Assembly: GCF_004118325.1 (NCBI RefSeq)
Contig: NZ_RDFA01000002.1
Coordinates: forward strand, 62,001 to 126,000
Direction of reading: 5' to 3'
DNA: 64,000 bases
Source: Halorientalis pallida
Lineage (GTDB): Archaea > Halobacteriota > Halobacteria > Halobacteriales > Haloarculaceae
Below are positions 7,554-14,414 of this stretch, one piece after another. Position numbers and translations under genes: made by a program. The notes below the pieces were generated by a model, which worked only from the letters and a program-made list of their open reading frames with translations, was not told where the DNA came from and searched no databases. Position 1 is the stretch's first letter. Each line of letters opens with the position of its first letter.

Positions 7554-8965
7554 CGGGCGAGCGCTGTGCCGAACTCCGCGGCGAGTCTCGCGACGTCGTC
7601 ACCCACCAGTACGTCGTAGTCGTCTTCGAGCGCGCTCTCGACGTGGGCGCCGAGTGCGACCTCGAACAGCGCCTCGCTCTCCAGGAAGTCCCGGGCGCTC
7701 GTGAACTCACGTGCCCGCTCGACGACGTAGCGGTCGTCGGCGACGAACGGGCCGTAGGGCGGTTCCCGGTGACTGCTGTCCGCTCCAGTTCCGGCCGCGG
7801 CGTACTTCTCGTAGAAGCCGCGGGCGTGCTCCCGAACGTGGACCGGCGGGCCGTCGTGGCGCTCGACGGCTGGGCGGTCGGCGACGGCGAGTTCCAGAAA
7901 GAGGACGGCCCGGTCGTCGGCGAACGCGGCGCTGCGGAACACGTCGAACCCGCGGCGGTCGAGTTCGGCGGCGACCCCCCGCCGGGATTTGCGGAGCTGG
8001 GGCCACAGCTGGTCGTCGACGAGATCGGGCGCGTCGAACGTGACGGCGACCGGCGTCGTCCCGCGGGCGGCGACGGCGTCGCGGACGGCGTCTGCGTCCA
8101 GCGGCTCGGGCTCGTCGGGTTCGAACAGTTCCGCGCGGGGGTCGGCCAGGAACTCGCGGGCGTAGTGCTGGAGGCGGGCGACGTTGGCGGGCGAGAGCGC
8201 GGCGGCGACGTTACGCCCGGGGTCGGTGGGGTCGATGACGACCAGCGGGTCGTCGAAAGCGAGGTCGGCACTGCCGACCTCGTCGTTCCGAGACGGCGGA
8301 GCCGTCTCGCGCTCGGCACCGTGGTCCTCGGGATCGAGTTCGACCGGCGGGTGCCAGTCGGCGGCCGCGTCGAGGAAGGGGCGAAACCCCCCGTATTCGA
8401 GGACGAGCAGTTCGGTCAGGAACCCGGAGAACCCCCGTGTCTTGAGGTCCGCGCCGTAGACGCCGATCCCCTTCAGGAAGGCCTTGGCAACCCGCACGTC
8501 GGCGGCGACGTCGTCGTCCAATCGCGCCTCGAGGTAGGCGGTGTGGAAGGGCGTGCGGTCCACGGCCGACTGGATGGCGGTGGCGTCGGCCACGTCGTAG
8601 CACGGGACCAGATCGACGGAGAAGCCCTCGAACTCGCCGACGGTGTAGGGGTGCTCGGCGTACTCCTCGCGGCCGTCGGGGAGGACCTCGCGGCCGACCT
8701 GGAGGCCGTACGCTTCGAGGTTCTCGCGGTCGAGGTCGGCGGGGAACTGCACGAACAGGTCCACATCGCGGTCGCCGGCCAGCCAGGTGCTCCGGGCGGT
8801 GGAGCCGACCAGCACCACGTCGGTCTCGACGGGCAGGTCGGCGGCGGCGGCCTCGGTGCGTTCGGTGAGGCGCTCGGTGACCGCCCGGAGACGCTCGCGT
8901 TCCTCGTCGTCGGGCGTGACGCGGTCGCGGACGGCCGCGACGACGGCGTCGAACTCCTCGGTCAT
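7532..8965 (-). CDS. cca: CCA tRNA nucleotidyltransferase (archaeal type)
   Basis: A 477-residue enzyme that adds or repairs the 3' CCA of tRNAs, needed here since the three tRNA genes in the window lack an encoded CCA. The nucleotidyltransferase signature VLVGSTARSTWLAGDRDVDLFVQFP carries the GS motif and the DxD metal ligands. A third acid lies in FSVDLVPCY. The KTRGFSGFLTELLVLEYGGF segment is characteristic of the archaeal class. The ATG at 8965 gives the family's usual N-terminus; 22 extra codons are possible upstream but lack family features. The end overlaps the deacetylase-like gene. Confidence 0.93.
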   Translation of the reverse strand: MTEEFDAVVAAVRDRVTPDDEERERLRAVTERLTERTEAAAADLPVETDVVLVGSTARSTWLAGDRDVDLFVQFPADLDRENLEAYGLQVGREVLPDGREEYAEHPYTVGEFEGFSVDLVPCYDVADATAIQSAVDRTPFHTAYLEARLDDDVAADVRVAKAFLKGIGVYGADLKTRGFSGFLTELLVLEYGGFRPFLDAAADWHPPVELDPEDHGAERETAPPSRNDEVGSADLAFDDPLVVIDPTDPGRNVAAALSPANVARLQHYAREFLADPRAELFEPDEPEPLDADAVRDAVAARGTTPVAVTFDAPDLVDDQLWPQLRKSRRGVAAELDRRGFDVFRSAAFADDRAVLFLELAVADRPAVERHDGPPVHVREHARGFYEKYAAAGTGADSSHREPPYGPFVADDRYVVERAREFTSARDFLESEALFEVALGAHVESALEDDYDVLVGDDVARLAAEFGTALARYFSPKP

Positions 8966-9065
8966 GGAGAGCCGTATCCGACGACCCCGTGAAAGCGTGT
9001 CGATGCCGCCCGAAAGCGAAAGCCCTATCAAATAACTCCGGCTACTCAGGAATGCCTGCGAACGT

Positions 9066-9170
9066 GCCGCCGTAGCTCAGCTGGTAGAGCACCTCGCTGT
9101 TACGGTGAGGAGGTCACGCCTGTTCACCGCAGAGACGAGGTTGTCCCAGGTTCGAACCCTGGCGGTGGCG
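9066..9170 (+). tRNA. tRNA-Asn (anticodon GTT) with a 32-nt intron
   Basis: Exon 1 is 9066-9102 and exon 2 is 9135-9170. Acceptor GCCGCCG pairs with CGGTGGC, the discriminator is G9170, and the T arm has GTTCGAACC. After splicing the anticodon stem CCTCG/CGAGG closes the loop CTGTTAA. The intron (9103-9134) sits at the canonical 37/38 position and begins with CGGTGA, which pairs with TCACCG inside it, as in bulge-helix-bulge introns cut by the archaeal endonuclease. Confidence 0.92.
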
Positions 9171-9457
9171 CTTCTCCTTCGATGTCAGTCCCCGAGCGGC
9201 CGCTGTCTCCTGTCCTGCAGGAACGAGAGTGAGCGGGTGGTGCCGTCGAGCGCGTGGCGGTCGGCCCGCCGCAGAGGCCGACGCAGGTCCATCACGCCGG
9301 ACCGTGGAGGGAGGGCTGCGAGTCGGCGATGCGGGGTCTCCCGACACCCCCGACCCACCCACGTCAGCGGTGGGCGGCTGCGCATGCCGTCACTGTGTCA
9401 GAGTCACCCGGCATGCATACACAGCTACCCGGGGCCATGTATTAGCTACTGGCCGGC

Positions 9458-9491
9458 TACTATCCGTACGAACGATAGTATCAATACTATC
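9458..9491. promoter_or_regulatory. array of TACTATC half-sites, likely operator
   Basis: TACTATC (9458-9464), GATAGTA (9474-9480) and ATACTATC (9484-9491) are three copies of one half-site in alternating orientation. The last two form the perfect palindrome GATAGTATCAATACTATC. The array lies 63-96 bp before the regulator gene at 9554 and in the most AT-rich part of the 9171-9553 gap, so it is a good candidate for autoregulation. The rest of that gap shows no gene. Confidence 0.5.
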
Positions 9492-9553
9492 ATTACGTTC
9501 TGTACTGACGACACGAACGACCGGCGGCCCACCGCCGGCGGTCGGTGACTGTC

Positions 9554-10300
9554 ATGCGTGAGATACGGGAGATCCACATCGCCCCGCTGGGATACGAACA
9601 CGACCGGATTCTGGAGCCGATCCGGACCTACGACGCCGACGAGGTGTACCTGCTGGCCGCCGAGAACGCCAGGGACCACGCCCGCTATCACGATGCTCTC
9701 GTGGAGCGGTTGGAGGACGAGGGCGTCGGTGTGACCCGACGATCGGTCGACCTCAACGACGTGTACGCGGTTCTGGGAATCGTCACGACGATCACCGCCG
9801 AACACGACGACGACATCGTCCGCGTCAACGTCGCCAGCGGCGCGAAGCTCGCCGACATCGGCTGTGCTGTCGCCTGCATGGCGACCGACGCCACCGCCTA
9901 CTACGTCCACCCCGAATCGCACGTGCCACCGCTGGAGCGGGAACCGCTGACCGAAGGCGTCGCCGACGTGGAAGTGTTGCCCTCCTACCCCGTCGAGACA
10001 CCGACGACCGATCAGGTGGCCATCCTCGATTACGTCCAGCGAGCCACGACCGAGACGTACACCCCGAAGAAGTCCGATCTCATCGAATTCTCCGACGACG
10101 AGGGGCTGTCCTACATGGCCGAGGCCAACCCCGCCAACGACAAGGCGAAATTCGCCCTGCTGAACACCCACATCGTCGAACCACTGGTCGAACGGTCGTA
10201 CATCCGCGTGGAGTCGGTCGGTCGACAGAAGCAGATCGCCCTCACCGAGACCGGCGAGAACGCGCTGAAGGCCTTCCGACACAAGCTCAGCCGGCGGTAA
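9554..10300 (+). CDS. CARF-like / winged-helix regulator (DUF6293, HFX_2341 family)
   Basis: A 248-residue regulator. The N-terminal half (REIHIAPLGYEHDRILEPI, then ADEVYLLA, IVRVNVASGAKLADIGCAVA) has the Rossmann-like pattern of CARF domains as in Csa3, where the SG/AK loop contacts cyclic oligonucleotides. The C-terminal 90 residues form a winged helix ending in ALTETG-type sequence. I recall this as the haloarchaeal DUF6293 or HFX_2341 group. ATG 9554 is favoured; a GTG at 9545 adds three residues. A half-site array lies upstream. No CRISPR or cas gene is in the window, so its ligand and targets are unknown. Confidence 0.82.
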   Translation: MREIREIHIAPLGYEHDRILEPIRTYDADEVYLLAAENARDHARYHDALVERLEDEGVGVTRRSVDLNDVYAVLGIVTTITAEHDDDIVRVNVASGAKLADIGCAVACMATDATAYYVHPESHVPPLEREPLTEGVADVEVLPSYPVETPTTDQVAILDYVQRATTETYTPKKSDLIEFSDDEGLSYMAEANPANDKAKFALLNTHIVEPLVERSYIRVESVGRQKQIALTETGENALKAFRHKLSRR

Positions 10301-10342
10301 TCCCGACAGGCTAAAGACGAGTCACGCAGAACGGCCGGACAC

Positions 10343-10450
10343 GGGCCCTTAGCTTAGTCCGGTTAGAGCACCCGGCTCATACCAATCACTGACAGCGGTC
10401 AGGGATTGTGGGTAACCGGGCGGTCGGTGGTTCAAATCCGCCAGGGCCCA
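10343..10450 (+). tRNA. tRNA-Met (anticodon CAT) with a 33-nt intron
   Basis: Exon 1 is 10343-10381 and exon 2 is 10415-10450. Acceptor GGGCCCT pairs with AGGGCCC, discriminator A10450, T arm with GTTCAAATC. Spliced, the stem CCCGG/CCGGG closes loop CTCATAA. The intron contains CAATCACTGAC and GTCAGGGATTG, an 11-bp stem with one mismatch and a 4-nt loop. An intron in the elongator Met tRNA is common in haloarchaea; a tRNA-Ile that reads AUA with a modified C34 cannot be fully excluded. Confidence 0.88.
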
Positions 10451-10600
10451 TCAGCTCACCTACGGATTCCTGGTTGGAGCACATTCACCGCTGTCGGCAT
10501 TTCCACCGCACGAATTCGGACGAATTCCGATCCGGAAAGTCACCGGTTTTCAGGACGTTTCGCAAGCCGAACCGATGGGAGTCGCCGCCCTCTGTCGAAT

Positions 10601-10882
10601 TTAGTGCGTCTGACGCGCGTTCCCGGCTTCCACGGCGTCGGTGAGGGCGTCGGTGGCTTCGTTCCGGAGAATCGTCTGATACAACTCCGAATCCGCCACG
10701 GAGTCGAGCCCGGGGTGGGCAGCGGGATCGAAGGCAGTTGCCAGCGTGTTCAGCAACTCGCGCGGGTCTGCATCGGGCGCGAGCCCGGTGTGCGGGTGCG
10801 CTTCGTTTACCGCGCCCTCGGTCACGCGCTTGCGTAACTGCGCGGCCGAGTAGGTGACCTGTTCGGAGGCTTCCTTACTCAT
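10601..10882 (-). CDS. small hypothetical protein, coupled to the gene before it
   Basis: A 93-residue acidic protein with no recognisable domain. It begins MSKEASEQVTYSAAQLRKRV and holds a helical stretch ADPRELLNTLATAF and another ELYQTILRNEATDALTDAVEA. Its start overlaps the stop of the preceding minus-strand gene by 8 bp, implying translational coupling. It sits just past tRNA-Met, next to a decayed gene, a setting typical of accessory DNA. I do not recognise a family. Confidence 0.55.
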   Translation of the reverse strand: MSKEASEQVTYSAAQLRKRVTEGAVNEAHPHTGLAPDADPRELLNTLATAFDPAAHPGLDSVADSELYQTILRNEATDALTDAVEAGNARQTH

Positions 10883-11135
10883 CTACCTCACCTCCATCGG
10901 CAACGGCCCGCTCAGGGAGATCGCCATCTACCTCTGAACCGAGGTCGGTCTGTTGGTGTTCCTGTCGTTCCTGCTCTTCGCGTTCTTGTTCTTCCATGTC
11001 CTGAATGTCGTGGTCGTCCAGAGCGTCCCGTACTGCTCGCTCGATGTGTTCGCCCTTGTGGATCGCCGTGCCCTCGTACTGGCCCACAAGGTCGTTCACG
11101 ATGCCACGGACGGCCGTGCGGACGATACTGCCCAT
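10875..11135 (-). CDS. small hypothetical protein with charged helical tail
   Basis: An 86-residue protein: IVRTAVRGIVNDLVGQYEGT at the N-terminus, then KGEHIERAVRDALDDHDI and a Glu/Gln/Arg-rich helix with repeated EEQERQE-type sequence. It overlaps the following gene by 8 bp (ATGAGTAA). The start at 11135 is uncertain: the same frame is open to 11690, but those extra codons run antisense to the decayed hydrolase and look artefactual, though part (RTTLEQQAEDGLS) could be genuine. Unknown family; accessory pair with the gene at 10601. Confidence 0.5.
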   Translation of the reverse strand: MGSIVRTAVRGIVNDLVGQYEGTAIHKGEHIERAVRDALDDHDIQDMEEQEREEQERQEHQQTDLGSEVDGDLPERAVADGGEVDE

Positions 11136-11200
11136 CCGCGTGCGGATGGAGAGTCCGTCTTCTGCCTGCTGTTCGAGCGTCGTCCTCGTCCTGGTTGGGG

Positions 11201-12060
11201 GTGCGCGACCTACTGGGCCGCCGTGCTGGGGTCGCCGCTGTCGAGGACACGTTGTCTCCACCGGACATCGCCGGCCGAGAGCGCCTGGTCGATAGACTCG
11301 CGGCCAGGGAACCCGACTGGAAACCCGGCGAGCGGCAGGGATACCACGCCTGGACGCTGGGCTGATACGAGAGTGAACTCCTCCGCCGGACGGACCCTGC
11401 TGGACGGGCGCTCGACAGGTACGCGATCGAGAAACTGTACGACCCGCTCGACCTGGAGTTCTACATCGGCCTGCCGGACCAGGTTTTGGCCGACCGGGTG
11501 GCGGAGATCCAGTCGTTCGGGCTACGGGACGCGGTGTCGGGACTCGGTTCGCTCCCGATGGGGCTCGCCCTCTCGCTGGCGGTTCCATGGTCGAGGCAGC
11601 ACGGGCGATGAACCCGTTCGACATCTCGACGCCAGCGGCACTGAACGATCCCGAGTGGCGACGGCTGGAGATTCCTGCCGGCAACGGCATCGGACAGGTT
11701 CGCGATCTCGTGAAGCTCTACGGTGACCTCTCGACCGGTGGTAGGCGAATCGGCCTCGACGGAGAGACGGTCGGTGCACTCACCGCTCCACCGGGTGGAC
11801 CGCGAGACGGGATACTGAAAACAGAGACAGTATACGCCCTCGGCTACTGGAAACCGTTCGACGGGTGCCGCTTCGGGAGCCCAGCAGCGTTCGGTGCACC
11901 CGGTGCTGGCGGGTCCTTTGCCTTCGCCGACCCGGAACTGGAACTCGGATTCGCCTGCGCGCCCAACCGGATGGGAACACATCTCTGGGACGACCCTCGG
12001 GAGGTGGCACTCCGTGACGCAGTCATCGAGTGCACCGAGGTGAGGGCCGACAACGAGTGA
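11201..12060 (+). pseudogene. decayed serine beta-lactamase-family hydrolase
   Basis: Reads as the C-terminal two-thirds of a class C beta-lactamase-like esterase: VRDLLGRRAG, then DIAGRERLVDRLA, GYHAWTLG, IEKLYDPLDLEFYIGLPD, and MNPFDISTPAALNDPEW, NGIGQVRDLVKLY, FGAPGAGGSFAFADPE. The N-terminal part with the SxxK nucleophile is missing. A TGA at 11363-11365 interrupts the frame where relatives should have a residue, probably Trp. A shift of frame follows around 11590-11605, after which the last 157 codons (11587-12060) are open. The decayed 5' end abuts the minus-strand small gene pair, suggesting that insertion or deletion removed the start. Confidence 0.8.
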
Positions 12061-12227
12061 CCACAGTTCTGTGACTCTCTCGCTCAGTTTCGTCGGACTC
12101 GACGAGACCCACCCCGAATCGACGCCCCGGCGGGGACGCTCGTCGGCTTCGTCGGTTTCAGTTTCCTGGTCGAACTACGTCCACGACAGCAGATCGGTCC
12201 CGGCTGTGGCGAGCGCCAGTCGGCCTG

Positions 12228-14414
12228 TCACGGATCGGTTCGCGGGATGTCGACCGTGACGGCACTCCCCGCGGAGCCGCGTTCCGCGAGTTCGATGTGG
12301 CCGTCGGAGTGGCTCACGAGCAGATAGATCAGCCTGAGTCCCAGGCCCTGCCCGTGGTTGAGGGGTGTCTCCGTGTCCGCGTCGACGAGTACGTCGACTT
12401 CCATCTCCGGAATGCCTGGGCCATCGTCCCGAACGGTGACACGGACGGTGTCCGCGGCCCGTTCGATCGTGATGTCGACCGTCGGGGAGGGACTCTCGTT
12501 GTGTTCGATGGCGTTTCGGACGAGTTCCTCGAAGGCGCTGGACAGTTCGGGGACTGCCTCGACGGTAACCGACTCCGGGCCGGTCACGGTGATATCTGCC
12601 TCGGGGTACCGCCGTGTCAACTCGGTGTCGATCGATTCGAGGAGGGACGTGAGCTCGATCGTCGTCGGCTCTGGGTCATCGCGCAGTAGCTTGGTGATCT
12701 CTCGCTCTTTCTCGATGTTGTCGATGAGTGTGGCTCCCGCTCGCTCGATCGAGTCGGCGTAGTCGGTCACGGGCGGTTCACTCTCGTTCTGTATCAGTTC
12801 GGCGAGGCCGTTGATCACGTTCGTCCGGTTCCGGACGTTGTGTCTGAGGTACCGATCCAGAACCGCGAGTTGCCGCTGGCGGTCGACGGTGTCGGTCACG
12901 TTCTGCTGGAAGCCGATGAAGTTGACCACGGTCCCGTCGTCGTCGCGAACCGGTGCGACTTCCAGGTGGTTCCAGAAGGGGGTTCCGTCGGCGCGGTAGT
13001 TCTTGATCGTGACCGAAACCGGTTCGCCAGCGTCGATCGCCCGCCGGAGGGTCGCGACGGTCGTTTCGTCGGTGTCCGGTCCCTGGAGGAACCGACAGTT
13101 GCGGCCGATCGCCTCCCGGGCGGTGTATCCCGTCTGTTCGACGAACCCCTCGTTGACGTAGATGAGTGGGTTGTCCTCCTGATCGGGGTCACTCAGTGTG
13201 ATTCCGATGGGAGCCCTGTCGACCGCGTTCGTCATTCGCTGGAGGCTGTTCTCTCGCTCTTTCCGGTCGGTCACGTCCTGTATCGTGCCGCGGAGACGGA
13301 TCACGTCCCCGTCCGCACGCTGTGGCTCGCCACGGGTGCGGATCCACCGTCGTTCCCCGTCGGCGCGGATGGCCCGGAGTTCCAGGTCGTACGGTTCACC
13401 GTCGTCGATAGCTCGCCGAAACGCGTCCCGTATCGACTCCTGGTCGTCCGGGTGGTACAGTTCCGTCGCCGACTCGGGTGTCAGCGTCGTGTCGCTCGAC
13501 AGTCCGAAGAGGTCGTACACCTGGTCGGTCCAGTAGAGGCTCTCGGTCCGGACGTCGTACTCCCAGGCACCCACCTTCGCGATGTCCTGGGCCTTCTGGA
13601 ACAGGTCCAGTTGCCGCTCGAGTTCCCGTGCTTGGGAGTGTCGGACCGTGACGTCTTCGATCACCGCGACGACGTAGTCGATCCGGTCCGACTCGTCGCG
13701 AATCGGGGCCATGTTCACCGACACCCACATGTCGTCGCGCCCGGGGCGTTCGAGGACGTGCTCGTACCCGTACACCGGGTGGCCCGTGTCGAGGAGCCGG
13801 CCGAACGGACGGTCCGCTGTCGGAATCTCCGTTCCGTCCTCCCGCACGGCCGTCCAGTCGCCGTCGTCGTATGCTCGGCCGACGAGCGCGGCCGGGTCGA
13901 CGTCGAGCAGTTCCCCGGCGCGCCGGTTCGCGCGGACGACCGTGCCGTCCGGGTCGAGCACCAGTTTCGCGAGCGGGCTGGATTCGAACACCAGCTCCGT
14001 CAGCTGTCGTTCCTCGTCCAGTTCCTGTGAGAACTCCCGCATCTGCAGGAGGTTGTCGATGCGCGCACTGAGTTCGGCTTTCGGCATCGGGATTCGAAGG
14101 ATGGCGTCGACGGCGCTCGACGAGAGTGCCGCGACCTGTCCACGGGGGTTCGAGGCCGCCGTTTCCGACAGCAGTGCCACCGGCGCGAACACTGGGGATT
14201 GCCGTGCGTGCCACTCGTCGAACCGTTCGGCGGAGCGCTCCAGTGCCGGCGCGTCGATTACGCAGAGGTCCGTCCGGGCTGGGACGGTACCCGAGAGTTC
14301 GAAGGCCGCGTACTCGGAGAAGAGGTTCTCGAGCAACTCCCGGTTGCGATCCCGCTCGATGTCGAGCCCGATTCGAGTGGCCGAGCGCTGACGGTTCCGC
14401 TCCATCGACGTCAT
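12228..14414 (-). CDS. LOV-domain sensor histidine kinase with receiver-like N-terminus and PAS domains
   Basis: A 728-residue soluble sensor kinase. Order: degenerate receiver-like region (1-125), PAS (about 137-256), PAS with PAC-like end (about 265-385), LOV-type PAS (about 393-510), dimerisation/phosphoacceptor helix with LRHNVRNRTNVI (His525), and HATPase with N box LVRNAIEHN (631-639), DDGPGIP (663-669) and GQGLGL (688-693). The LOV domain has the photoactive Cys440 in GRNCRFLQ, the flavin contacts in NYRADGTPFWN and the Gln in GFQQNVTD. These residues predict FMN binding and a blue-light cysteinyl adduct. There are no membrane helices. The start overlaps the stop of the KaiC-like gene (ATGA). 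No response regulator is adjacent. Confidence 0.9.
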   Translation of the reverse strand: MTSMERNRQRSATRIGLDIERDRNRELLENLFSEYAAFELSGTVPARTDLCVIDAPALERSAERFDEWHARQSPVFAPVALLSETAASNPRGQVAALSSSAVDAILRIPMPKAELSARIDNLLQMREFSQELDEERQLTELVFESSPLAKLVLDPDGTVVRANRRAGELLDVDPAALVGRAYDDGDWTAVREDGTEIPTADRPFGRLLDTGHPVYGYEHVLERPGRDDMWVSVNMAPIRDESDRIDYVVAVIEDVTVRHSQARELERQLDLFQKAQDIAKVGAWEYDVRTESLYWTDQVYDLFGLSSDTTLTPESATELYHPDDQESIRDAFRRAIDDGEPYDLELRAIRADGERRWIRTRGEPQRADGDVIRLRGTIQDVTDRKERENSLQRMTNAVDRAPIGITLSDPDQEDNPLIYVNEGFVEQTGYTAREAIGRNCRFLQGPDTDETTVATLRRAIDAGEPVSVTIKNYRADGTPFWNHLEVAPVRDDDGTVVNFIGFQQNVTDTVDRQRQLAVLDRYLRHNVRNRTNVINGLAELIQNESEPPVTDYADSIERAGATLIDNIEKEREITKLLRDDPEPTTIELTSLLESIDTELTRRYPEADITVTGPESVTVEAVPELSSAFEELVRNAIEHNESPSPTVDITIERAADTVRVTVRDDGPGIPEMEVDVLVDADTETPLNHGQGLGLRLIYLLVSHSDGHIELAERGSAGSAVTVDIPRTDP

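Noticed and set aside
10601-11135. Toxin-antitoxin pair
   Set aside because: Overlap and size fit, but no toxin or antitoxin motif is visible in either protein.
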